This document shows positions 24,360 to 32,855 of a stretch of 64,000 nt of DNA, one piece after another. The stretch's first letter is position 1. Each line of letters starts with the position of its first letter. Below the pieces are notes generated by a model that saw only the letters and a program-made list of their open reading frames with translations, had not been told where the DNA came from and made no database searches. Both the position numbers and the translations under genes were made by a program. The DNA comes from Actinomadura madurae (GTDB lineage: Bacteria > Actinomycetota > Actinomycetes > Streptosporangiales > Streptosporangiaceae): assembly GCF_900115095.1 (NCBI RefSeq), contig NZ_FOVH01000003.1, positions 434,001-498,000 of the forward strand, written 5' to 3'.

Positions 24360-26051
24360 CTAGACCCAGGACTGGAACCAGATCCGCTCGTGCCAGTCGT
24401 CGTACGGGAGCGTCTGCGCCGACAGGATCGGGTGGAAGTAGGCGAAGTTCGCCAGGACCACCAGCATGAACGCGCCCGCGGCGGCGGCGCCGACCAGCCG
24501 CCGCAGGCCGGCGCCCTGAAGCGGCGAAGGCGGGCGCCCCCCGCCCGCGTCGTGCCGTTCGGGCAGGTCGTCGGCGGTGGCGTAGCTCCCGTCGTACCCG
24601 CTCTCGCCGGAACGCGCCGCGTGCGCGCCCGCCATCCCCGCCGGGGCGGGCCCGATCAGATACCCCAGCACCAGGACGACCGCCAGCACCATGAACGGGA
24701 TCAGGGGGGTCGCGTAGAACAGGAACATCGTCCGCTCGGCGAACGCCGACGGGAACCAGGACAGCCAGCCCGCGAGGAACCCGAGCAGGATCGCCCCGGC
24801 CCGCCAGTCCCGCAGGATGAGCCAGATGAACACCACGATGACCAGCGCGACCAGCGCGCCCCACCACAGCGCGGGCGTGCCGATCCCGAGGATCTCGCGG
24901 GAGCAGCGGGACGCGCCGCCGCACGCGTTCTTCGGCTCGGTGTAGAAGAACGCGACCGGACGGCGCAGGACCGGCCAGTCCCACGGCCACGACTGGTACG
25001 GGTGCTTGGCGTCCAGCCCGGTGTGGAAGCCGAGCATCTCCGAGTGGTAGCGCCACAGGTCCGGCAGTGCCTCGAACGGGCGCAGCAGCAGGTGGTCGGA
25101 CGCCTTCCCGCGTCCCCAGCCGCCCGGCTTGAAGATCCATCCCCACCAGGTCGCGAGGTACGTCACCAGGCCCACCACGACGAGCTGGACGAACGCCGGG
25201 ACGGCCTCCAGCAGCATCGTCCCGGCGAACGGCGCCCGCACCCCGGCCGCCCGGCGGGCGCCGTAGTCCCACAGCACGACCATCAGCCCGAACGCGGCGA
25301 CGTAGAAGATCCCCGTCCACTTGGTCGCGCAGGCGAGGCCGAGGCAGACACCGGCGCCCCAGCGCCAGCCGTGCGCGAGGAACGGCCCGTACACCGAGGT
25401 GTGCCCGCGCTCGATCTTCTCGGCGAGATCGCGGCGGGACCGGTCGCGGTCGTTCACCAGGCAGGCGAACCCGGCGAGCACCCAGAACATGACGAACACG
25501 TCCAGCAGCGCGGCCCGGCTCGTGACGAAGGCCAGGCCGTCCAGCGCCAGCAGCAGCCCGGCCGCGCAGCCGAGCAGCGTCGACCCGGTCATCCGGCGCG
25601 CGACCCGGCACAGGATCAGCACCGACAGCGTCCCGACCAGCGCCGGCATGAACCGCCAGCCGAACGGCGTCGCGCCGAACATCCATTCGCCGATCGCGAT
25701 CATCCACTTGCCGAACGGCGGGTGCGCGACGAACGCGGGCCCGCTTCCCCAGATGTGCGCGTCCGGGTCGGCGATGAGCATCTTGTCGGCGTTCTCGACG
25801 GTGTTGTGCTCCCAGCCGTACTTCAGCAGGGCGAGCGCGTCCTTGGCGTAGTACGTCTCGTCGAAGACGACCGCCTTCGGCGACCCCAGCCGGTCGAACC
25901 GCAGGTACCCGGCGATCGCCGTGACCAGCAGCGGCCCCAGCCAGGACAGCAGCGGGCTCCCCGGTATCGCGGGGGCGAGCCACTCCCGGAGCGAGGGCGG
26001 CCGCCGCCGCGACGCGGGAGCGGGAGCCGAGGCCAGATCCGTCGTCGCCAT
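24360..26051 (-). CDS. Protein O-mannosyltransferase (GT39)
   Basis: 563 residues from ATG 26051. It transfers mannose from polyprenyl phosphate mannose to Ser/Thr of exported proteins at the membrane. The first outer loop contains the catalytic acidic motif FDETYYAKDA (near residue 62), followed by HPPFGKWMIAIGE and about ten more membrane helices; ATKWTGIFY and FYATPLIPF are typical of the bacterial Pmt group. A low-complexity loop before the last helix (GESGYDGSYATADD) is extra. It is divergent from rsmI, the same arrangement as Rv1002c/Rv1003 in Mycobacterium tuberculosis. Confidence 0.93.
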   Translation of the reverse strand: MATTDLASAPAPASRRRPPSLREWLAPAIPGSPLLSWLGPLLVTAIAGYLRFDRLGSPKAVVFDETYYAKDALALLKYGWEHNTVENADKMLIADPDAHIWGSGPAFVAHPPFGKWMIAIGEWMFGATPFGWRFMPALVGTLSVLILCRVARRMTGSTLLGCAAGLLLALDGLAFVTSRAALLDVFVMFWVLAGFACLVNDRDRSRRDLAEKIERGHTSVYGPFLAHGWRWGAGVCLGLACATKWTGIFYVAAFGLMVVLWDYGARRAAGVRAPFAGTMLLEAVPAFVQLVVVGLVTYLATWWGWIFKPGGWGRGKASDHLLLRPFEALPDLWRYHSEMLGFHTGLDAKHPYQSWPWDWPVLRRPVAFFYTEPKNACGGASRCSREILGIGTPALWWGALVALVIVVFIWLILRDWRAGAILLGFLAGWLSWFPSAFAERTMFLFYATPLIPFMVLAVVLVLGYLIGPAPAGMAGAHAARSGESGYDGSYATADDLPERHDAGGGRPPSPLQGAGLRRLVGAAAAGAFMLVVLANFAYFHPILSAQTLPYDDWHERIWFQSWV

Positions 26052-26164
26052 CACGCCATCGTACGGGCGCCCGGCCGCCGGGATGCGCGCCGAAGCGCGG
26101 ACCCCGCCCGTCGTCCCGGGCGGGCCCGGGTTCCCGGGGATCGCGCCGCTGGGAAGATACCTCT

Positions 26165-27001
26165 GTGACTGGGACTCTCTTGCTGGCGGCGGCGCCCATC
26201 GGCCGGGCGGAGGACGCCTCCGCCCGGCTGCGGGCGGCGCTGGCGGACGCACCGGTGATCGCGGCCGAGGACACGCGGCGGCTACGGCGGCTCGCGGGCG
26301 ACCTCGGCGTGGAGATCGCGGCCCGGGTGGTGTCGTACAACGACCTGAACGAGCGGGCGCGGGCCGCGGGGCTGGTGGAGGACCTGCTGGCCGGCCGCGA
26401 CGTCCTGGTCATCACCGACGCGGGCATGCCGGGCGTGTCCGATCCCGGGTACCGGCTCGTCGTCGCGGCGGTCGCCGCGGGCGTCCCGGTCACGGTGCTG
26501 CCGGGGCCGTCCGCCGTCACGACCGCGCTGGCGGTGTCGGGCCTGCCCACGGACCGGTTCTGCTTCGAGGGGTTCCCGCCCCGCAAGCAGGGCGAGCGGG
26601 CCCGTCGGCTGGCCGCGCTGGCGGACGAGCCCCGCACGCTGGTCTTCTTCGAGTCGCCGCGCCGGCTGCCGGCCACCCTCGCCGCGATGGCGGACGCGTT
26701 CGGCGCCGACCGCCCCGCGGCGGTGTGCCGCGAGCTGACCAAGACCTACGAGGAGGTCCGGCGGGGGCCGCTCGGCGACCTCGCCGAATGGGCGCGGGAC
26801 GGCGTGCTCGGCGAGATCACGCTGGTCGTCGGCGGCGCGCCGGAGCGGCCGGGGCTGTCGGACCCGGCCGACCTGGCGGCGGCGGTCGCCGCCCGCGAGG
26901 AGGCCGGAACGCCGCGCAAGCAGGCGATCGCGGAGGTCGCCCGGGAGAACGGCGCCCCGAAGCGGACGGTCTATGACGCGGTCGTCCAGGCGAGGAAATA
27001 G
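26165..27001 (+). CDS. rsmI: 16S rRNA (cytidine1402-2'-O)-methyltransferase
   Basis: 278 residues from GTG 26165. It methylates the ribose of C1402 in the ribosomal decoding centre. The tetrapyrrole-methylase fold is visible in TLLLAAAPIGRAEDAS, VIAAEDTRRL, ITDAGMPGVSDPGYRLV and VLPGPSAVTTALAVSGLP; FCFEGFPPRK and LVFFESPRRL are RsmI-specific stretches. The C-terminal extension (PRKQAIAEVARENGAPKRTVYDAV) is the usual small helical end domain. Length is typical. Divergent from the mannosyltransferase gene by 113 bp. Confidence 0.96.
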   Translation: MTGTLLLAAAPIGRAEDASARLRAALADAPVIAAEDTRRLRRLAGDLGVEIAARVVSYNDLNERARAAGLVEDLLAGRDVLVITDAGMPGVSDPGYRLVVAAVAAGVPVTVLPGPSAVTTALAVSGLPTDRFCFEGFPPRKQGERARRLAALADEPRTLVFFESPRRLPATLAAMADAFGADRPAAVCRELTKTYEEVRRGPLGDLAEWARDGVLGEITLVVGGAPERPGLSDPADLAAAVAAREEAGTPRKQAIAEVARENGAPKRTVYDAVVQARK

Positions 27002-27093
27002 TCACGGCATCGGAACGGTCCATCCGGTTCTTTCTGGGCATACAGAACATCGGGTGACCGAGGGCGTGGCAGAACCGTGCCGGCGGGGTCACC

Positions 27094-27441
27094 ATGGAGT
27101 CAGAACCGTGTGAGGCGGCCGCCGAGGGGGTGAATGCCGTGCTGGATGCATGGACGAGCCACGAGGTCTGGGGCTTGGAGTGCCTGAGCTGCGCGACGAC
27201 CTGGGACGAGGAGTTCGAGGTCCGGCACTCCGGTGACGGGCACGGCAACGAGGCGGTCATCTACGTGCGGGACGGCCAGCCCTGCACCACGCCGTGGATG
27301 GACCGGTGCTGCCCGAAGTGCGGGAGCGAGAACATCAAGGCGCTGTCCGCGGTGCGCGGCAGGCAGGGCGAGGTGCCGAAGGCCCGCAGCAGCAGCGATG
27401 TGGCGATGGTGTTCCATCTCCGCCGGATGCACGCCTGGTAG
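27094..27441 (+). CDS. Small zinc-ribbon protein, unknown function
   Basis: 115 residues from ATG 27094. Two cysteine pairs, CLSC (near 30) and CPKC (near 74, preceded by another Cys), about 40 residues apart, make a likely zinc ribbon. The central part WDEEFEVRHSGDGHG is acidic and His-rich. The first 15 residues may not be translated, since a GTG at 27130 would also fit. Similar short proteins are familiar from actinomycete chromosomes but I know no function. It lies 92 bp after rsmI and is convergent with a membrane glycosyltransferase. Confidence 0.78.
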   Translation: MESEPCEAAAEGVNAVLDAWTSHEVWGLECLSCATTWDEEFEVRHSGDGHGNEAVIYVRDGQPCTTPWMDRCCPKCGSENIKALSAVRGRQGEVPKARSSSDVAMVFHLRRMHAW

Positions 27442-27469
27442 GCGCCCCAAGGGCGACCTCTAGGACCCT

Positions 27470-29290
27470 CTAGGACGGCACCTGGGACGCCGTGGCCTTC
27501 TGCACGTCCACCGGGGTCTGCGCGTCCTGTGCTTCCTGCTCGTCCTTCGGGGTCGAGGCGGCACGGCGGCGGAGGCGGCGCGCCCAGCCGGCGACCGTGC
27601 CGCGGACCTCGGGCGTGAACGCCATGCCCGCGGCGAGCGCCGCCAGCGGGACGGCGGGCAGCACGTACCGGTAGTCGAACTCGGCGGTCGCGGCCGGGGC
27701 CAGCAGCAGCCCGGTCGCGAGCGTCCAGGGCAGCAGCGCCGCGCCGCCGAACCGGCGCCACAGCGGGACCAGCCCGGCCAGGCCGACGAGCAGGATGCCA
27801 CCGATCATCGTTCCGCGCAGGTAGAAGACGTCCTGGTAGCCGCGGGCGACGCCGGCGAACGGCTCCACGACCTGCGTGCGCGCGTCCCCGTGCTCGTAGC
27901 CCTTCGCGTCCTGGGACGCCGTCCCGCCGCGGGGCATGTGCCAGTCGGGCAGCGGCCTGCTCGTCTTGCGGAACTCGTACTGCGAGTACGTCGCCTCGTC
28001 GGGGAACACCGTCCGGTCCCACCGGAACACCCGGAAGAAGTCGTGCGCGACGACCTGGAGGTAGTCGGCGGGCTGCGCGATGATCGCCCGCTTGGCGAAG
28101 TCGTTGCCGAGCGCGTTGTTCTCCGGGCTGAACCGCGTGCCGGTGTAGCGGTTGAGCGGGGAGCGGGCGTTCCAGATGCCGTCCTGCGAGTTCGGCAGCC
28201 GGTTCGCGGGCTCGGTGCACAGCGGGTACTCGCTCACCGGCAGGTTCTTCATCTGGTGGCAGTCGGCGAACTTGTACACCCGGGCGTACAGGAAGATCCC
28301 GTTGCTCTCGGTGATCGCGAACTTGTCGCTGTCGGCCTTGTACCAGCCCGCGTAGGCGAGCACGGGCAGCGAGCAGGCGGCCAGCGTCACGGCCATCACC
28401 TTCCAGCCGCTGCGCCGGATCAGCATGTACACCAGCACGCCGAGCAGCACCGGCATCCCGACCGAGCGGGTCAGCCACGCCAGTCCGACGATGAGCCCGA
28501 CCGCCGCGGCGATCTTCCAGGTGGGGCGGTCGTGCCACAGCAGCAGCGTCACCGCGCACATCACGAGGAAGGTGAACATCGTGTCCGACAGCACCAGGTG
28601 CTCCAGCTGCAGCTGGTAGGCGTCCAGCAGCACCGGCGCGGACGCGAGCGCGGCGCCCCAGCCCGGCAGCCGGAACTTGCGGCGCAGCAGCGCGTAGATC
28701 ATCACGCCCATGCCGAGGCCCATGAGGTGCTGCAGCGCGGCGACGAGCGCGAAGCTGTGGAACGGCTTGAGCAGGACGAGCAGGAACGAGTACCCGTCGG
28801 GCCGCAGCGGGTGCGGGTACGGGTCCATCGCGACGTTCAGGTAGTCGAAGCTGTCGTTGAAGAACATCACCGGCTGGTAGCCGAGCATCGCGACCAGGCG
28901 GAGCAGCGCCGCTGTGGTAATGATCACACTGAACGCGGGGTGCCGGCGCGCGAGCGTCCAGAGCCCGCGGGCGCGCCGTCGGCCACCTGCGGCGGAGGTC
29001 TCGCCGCCCGGCGGGTCCCCGGTTTCCGGGCCGGTCGGGGAGCCGGATTCCGGACCGTCCTTAATGGCGGTGTCCGAATCCGTCGCGGTCGCCGTCCCGC
29101 CGGGCGTGTCGACCTTCGACCCCGCCGCGGGCCCGTTCACGGCGGCCCCGCCCGCCGTGGCCAGGGCCGTGCCGCCCTGCGCCGCATCGTCGAGCGCGGT
29201 GCCCCGCGGCGTATCCCCCGCCACTGCCGCACCTCCCCTTCGGTGTCCGGCCCCCGGTCCGGTGGCACTGCGTTCTCCGGCACGCGTCAC
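27470..29290 (-). CDS. Membrane glycosyltransferase (GT-C type), polyprenyl-sugar dependent
   Basis: 606 residues from GTG 29290. The first 105 residues are a low-complexity Gly/Ala/Thr/Asp-rich cytosolic leader. Then come about eleven membrane helices. The first outer loop holds FFNDSFDYLNVA, an acidic motif in the position of the GT-C catalytic Asp, and DGYSFLLVLLKP follows. A large loop (about 330-480) contains NRLPNSQDGIWNARSPLNRY. The C-terminal tail is polar. It probably adds sugar to a lipid-linked or surface acceptor outside the membrane. It lies near a dolichol-phosphate-mannose synthase-like gene at 29534, a likely donor source. Acceptor unknown. Confidence 0.82.
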   Translation of the reverse strand: MTRAGERSATGPGAGHRRGGAAVAGDTPRGTALDDAAQGGTALATAGGAAVNGPAAGSKVDTPGGTATATDSDTAIKDGPESGSPTGPETGDPPGGETSAAGGRRRARGLWTLARRHPAFSVIITTAALLRLVAMLGYQPVMFFNDSFDYLNVAMDPYPHPLRPDGYSFLLVLLKPFHSFALVAALQHLMGLGMGVMIYALLRRKFRLPGWGAALASAPVLLDAYQLQLEHLVLSDTMFTFLVMCAVTLLLWHDRPTWKIAAAVGLIVGLAWLTRSVGMPVLLGVLVYMLIRRSGWKVMAVTLAACSLPVLAYAGWYKADSDKFAITESNGIFLYARVYKFADCHQMKNLPVSEYPLCTEPANRLPNSQDGIWNARSPLNRYTGTRFSPENNALGNDFAKRAIIAQPADYLQVVAHDFFRVFRWDRTVFPDEATYSQYEFRKTSRPLPDWHMPRGGTASQDAKGYEHGDARTQVVEPFAGVARGYQDVFYLRGTMIGGILLVGLAGLVPLWRRFGGAALLPWTLATGLLLAPAATAEFDYRYVLPAVPLAALAAGMAFTPEVRGTVAGWARRLRRRAASTPKDEQEAQDAQTPVDVQKATASQVPS

Positions 29291-29533
29291 AGCCGCCCAC
29301 CCTTTCCGGGCCGCTGTGCCCGTATGCTTGACGTCCTAGCCTGCCGCCCGCGACCGTGGCGGAGAGGGTTTTTCGGTTGCAAGTGGGCAACACGATACGG
29401 GTGCTCTTGACGAGAGCGGCCATCATTACCCGTCCTCGGCAGGCATCATGAACGACGACGGGCCGCCCCGCGGGAAAACAGAGATTACTGAACAACACCG
29501 CAGACGGTCACCAGGGGTAACGAAGGAGATCGC

Positions 29534-30874
29534 GTGGAACTCTCCGTAGTGATGCCATGTCTGAACGAGGCCGAGACGGTCGAGACCTGCGTCCGCAAGA
29601 CCATCGGCTTCTTCGAGGACAAGGGCATCGACGGCGAGGTGGTCATCGCCGACAACGGCAGCACCGACGGCAGCCAGCAGCTGGCCAGGGACGCGGGCGC
29701 GCGTGTCGTGCCGGTGATCGACAAGGGCTACGGCAACGCCCTGATGGGGGGCATCCGGGCCGCGCGCGGCAGGTACGTCGCCATGGGCGACGCCGACGAC
29801 TCCTACGACTTCACCACCCTCGGCCCGTTCCTGGACGAGCTGCGCGACGGCGCCGACCTCGTCATGGGCAACCGGTTCAAGGGCGGCATCGCCGACGGCG
29901 CCATGCCGCCGCTGCACCGCTACCTCGGCAACCCGGTGCTCAGCTTCGTCGGGCGGCTGTTCTTCGGCAGCAAGATCGGCGACTTCCACTGCGGGCTGCG
30001 CGCCTTCGACAAGGACGCCATCCTGCGGCTCGGGCTGCAGACCGGCGGCATGGAGTTCGCCAGCGAGATGGTCGTCAAGGCGACCCTGCAGGGCTACGAC
30101 ATCCGCGAGGTGCCGACCACCCTGTCCCCGGACGGCCGCACCCGCGCCCCGCACCTGAACACCTGGCGGGACGGCTGGCGCCACCTGCGCTTCCTCATGC
30201 TCTACAGCCCGCGCTGGCTGTTCCTCATCCCCGGCCTCGTCTTCATGACGCTCGGCCTGGTCGCCGGGATCGCGCTGTCCACCGGCCCGGTCACCGTCGG
30301 GGAGATCGCGTTCGACGTCGACACGCTGGTCGGCGCGTCCGCCGCGCTGGTGATCGGCTTCCAGGCGGTGCTGTTCGCGCTGCTCACCAAGGTCTACGCG
30401 ATGCAGGAGGGATTCCTGCCGCACGACAGCAGGGTCCAGAAGATCATCGACTGGTGGAGCCTGGAACGCGGCCTGCTGCTCGGCGGCCTGCTCGCGGTCG
30501 CCGGCCTCGCCGGCCTCGTCGCGTCGCTGCTGCACTGGCGAGTGAACAGCTTCGGCGAGCTCGACCCGCGGCACTCCCTGCGCATCGTCGTCCCCGCCGC
30601 GACCGCGCTCGTGATGAGCTTCCAGGCCATCTTCGCCTCGCTGTTCGTCAGCATCCTCGGCATCCGCCGCCGCCAGCACCCGCCGATCACCGACGTGGCC
30701 GAGGAGGCCGCGGGCGTCGTGGACGCCGCCGTGCGCAAGGTGGCCCGCGGCGAGGCCGAGAAGGCCGAGAAGGCCGAGAAGGCGGCGAAGACGGAGAAGG
30801 CCGAGAGCGGCGACGAGGGCGGGAAGGCCCCCGCGATGACGTCCGAGAGCGACGAGCGCGCGTCGGAGAGCTGA
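29534..30874 (+). CDS. GT2 glycosyltransferase, polyprenyl-phosphate sugar synthase-like
   Basis: 446 residues from GTG 29534, with AAGGAG upstream. The N-terminal GT2 domain (1-225) shows SVVMPCLNEAETV, ADNGSTDGS, GYGNALMGGI and the metal-binding GDADDSYDF, as in dolichyl-phosphate mannose/glucose synthases (DPM1, GtrB). Four hydrophobic segments follow (about 228-250, 265-290, 315-335, 350-380). The charged tail has tandem Ala-Glu-Lys repeats (about 408-430), encoded by a 9-base DNA repeat. It probably transfers a sugar from a nucleotide donor to polyprenyl phosphate for the neighbouring membrane transferases. Confidence 0.9.
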   Translation: MELSVVMPCLNEAETVETCVRKTIGFFEDKGIDGEVVIADNGSTDGSQQLARDAGARVVPVIDKGYGNALMGGIRAARGRYVAMGDADDSYDFTTLGPFLDELRDGADLVMGNRFKGGIADGAMPPLHRYLGNPVLSFVGRLFFGSKIGDFHCGLRAFDKDAILRLGLQTGGMEFASEMVVKATLQGYDIREVPTTLSPDGRTRAPHLNTWRDGWRHLRFLMLYSPRWLFLIPGLVFMTLGLVAGIALSTGPVTVGEIAFDVDTLVGASAALVIGFQAVLFALLTKVYAMQEGFLPHDSRVQKIIDWWSLERGLLLGGLLAVAGLAGLVASLLHWRVNSFGELDPRHSLRIVVPAATALVMSFQAIFASLFVSILGIRRRQHPPITDVAEEAAGVVDAAVRKVARGEAEKAEKAEKAAKTEKAESGDEGGKAPAMTSESDERASES

Positions 30875-30935
30875 CCCGGCGCGGCCGCCCGTTGCCGAGC
30901 GCTTCCACGCCGGGGCCCGGTTCCCCGTACGCACT

Positions 30936-32825
30936 ATGACAGGCTTGTCCGTCGATGGATCTCCGTTACCCGACCGTCCGCGCCCGGCGCGCCGCGGGCC
31001 GATGAGGCCGCGCACACCGGACGCCGCGTCCCCTGGGGTCGGCGGTACGGCCGTCGCGCGGCCGCCGGTCACGCCGGCGGATCGTGGCACCGCGCCGCCG
31101 CGGCCCGACCGCCGCGGCTGGGTCTGGCTGTTCGTGCTCGGCTGGGCCGCGCAGGTCGCGATCCGGCTGTGGCTCGGATCGGGGCAGACGGTGCCGGTGG
31201 CGACGCCGGACGAGTCCGGGTACCTGTTCGCCGCCCGCGTCCTGACCGGCGGCCCGGACGCCGACATGTCGTTCGGGACCGTGTACCGCGGCGGCTACCC
31301 GCTGCTGCTGACGCCCGCGTTCTGGTTCGCGACCGGCCCGGTCGGCGTCTACCGCGCGGCGCTCGTCATCAACGCGCTGGTCAGCGCGGTGATGCTGCCG
31401 CTGGCCTACCTCCTGCTGCGCCGGTTCCGGCTGCGGCGGCGCTGGTCGTACGTCTTCGCGCACGTGACCGCGCTGCTGCCGTGCGTGCTGTTCTACTCCG
31501 AGTTCGTCCTGACGGACGCGATCCTCCCGGTCGTCCTCGTCGGCTGGCTGCTGCTCGTCCACGCCTGGCTGGACGCCCCGCCGCCCGCGGGCCGCCGCTC
31601 GTCGGTCCGGCTCGCGCTGTCCGGGACGGGCGCGTCGCTGCTGGTGGCGTACGCCTACGCCTGCCACACGCGCGGCGCGATCCTGCTGGCCGTGCACGCG
31701 GCGCTGCTCGGCGCCGCGCTCGTGCTGCGCTGGCGGTCCTGGCGCGCCTCGTCCGGCGCCGCGCTCGTGCTCGCCGCCGCGACGGCCGCCGGGATGCTGC
31801 TGAACCGGTCGCTGCTGCCGCACATGTACCCGCAGGGCGACAACGACCTCGGCGGCAACGTCGTCCGGCGCCTCACCACCCTGGACGGGTGGGGCTGGAT
31901 GCTGTCGCTCGGCACCGGCCAGGTCTGGTACCAGGCCGTCGCCACCGGCGGTGTGGCGGCCGTCGGCCTCGTCACGGCGGCCTTCCTCGCGGTCCGGCCC
32001 GCAGCGGCGCCGGGCCGGCCCGGCCCGGTGCGCGCGCTGGCGCTCGCCGTCCTCGCGCTCGTGGCCGGCATCGCGTTCGCGACCTCGGCGGCGTTGCCGG
32101 TCGAGTACCGCATCGGCAACTACGTGTACGGCCGCTACCTCGCCTGCGTCACGCCGGTGCTGTTCACGGCCGGGGTCGCCGTCCTGGCGTCCGCCGCGCG
32201 CAGGACGGTGCTGTGGGCGGCGGGTGCGGCGGCCATGCTCGCGGTGGTCGCGGCGTGCGTCGTCCAGTGGTACGCGGGCGACCTGCTCACCCAGTACACC
32301 TTCACGGCTTACGACTTCCCGGAGACGGCCTTCCTGACCTGGGACTGGACGGCGTTCCGCCTCTGGCACGCCACGCTGACCGGCCTGGTCCTGCTCGGCG
32401 TGTCGGTGGCGGCCGTCCGGCTCCGCCGCCACGGGCCCTTAGTGCTGGCCGGCCTGCTGGCCGTGGTCGCGGTCGGCATGTGCGCCACCGCGACCGACCG
32501 GATCGCGCAGCCGCTCGTGCGCGCCGAGACCGCCCACACCGACATCCGGGACAGCGTCGACCTGACGAAGCAGCGCTCCATCGCCGTCGACTGGAACATC
32601 TGGTGGACGATCCGGCTGTCGCAGTACTACTGGGCCTGGTGGAGCGACGGCAGCGTCTTCGACGCCCGCTGGACCCCGCCGCCGCAGAACGTCGACATGG
32701 TCGTCCTGGCGTGGCCGAAGGACAAGCCCGCCACCGCGTCCTGGCCGAAAGGCGCCCCGCCCGGCTGGAAGGTCGTCGACAGCCGGCGCACCGTCGAAGG
32801 CGACTGGGTCGCTTGGACCCGCTAG
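30936..32825 (+). CDS. Membrane glycosyltransferase-like protein (GT-C type)
   Basis: 629 residues from ATG 30936 (an in-frame ATG at 31002 is also possible, removing 22 residues). A Pro/Arg-rich cytosolic leader of about 60 residues precedes a first membrane helix (WVWLFVLGWAAQVAIRLWL). The next loop carries TPDESGYLFAARVL, with acidic residues in the position of the GT-C donor site, and RGGYPLLLTPAFW. About ten further helices follow and the last 110 residues form an outer domain (LSQYYWAWWSDGSVF and DWVAWTR). It probably uses a polyprenyl-linked sugar. 61 bp after the GT2 gene, so likely one operon. Confidence 0.82.
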   Translation: MTGLSVDGSPLPDRPRPARRGPMRPRTPDAASPGVGGTAVARPPVTPADRGTAPPRPDRRGWVWLFVLGWAAQVAIRLWLGSGQTVPVATPDESGYLFAARVLTGGPDADMSFGTVYRGGYPLLLTPAFWFATGPVGVYRAALVINALVSAVMLPLAYLLLRRFRLRRRWSYVFAHVTALLPCVLFYSEFVLTDAILPVVLVGWLLLVHAWLDAPPPAGRRSSVRLALSGTGASLLVAYAYACHTRGAILLAVHAALLGAALVLRWRSWRASSGAALVLAAATAAGMLLNRSLLPHMYPQGDNDLGGNVVRRLTTLDGWGWMLSLGTGQVWYQAVATGGVAAVGLVTAAFLAVRPAAAPGRPGPVRALALAVLALVAGIAFATSAALPVEYRIGNYVYGRYLACVTPVLFTAGVAVLASAARRTVLWAAGAAAMLAVVAACVVQWYAGDLLTQYTFTAYDFPETAFLTWDWTAFRLWHATLTGLVLLGVSVAAVRLRRHGPLVLAGLLAVVAVGMCATATDRIAQPLVRAETAHTDIRDSVDLTKQRSIAVDWNIWWTIRLSQYYWAWWSDGSVFDARWTPPPQNVDMVVLAWPKDKPATASWPKGAPPGWKVVDSRRTVEGDWVAWTR

Positions 32826-32855
32826 CCCTTAGCCAGTGCTGGCGGAGGATTCGCG

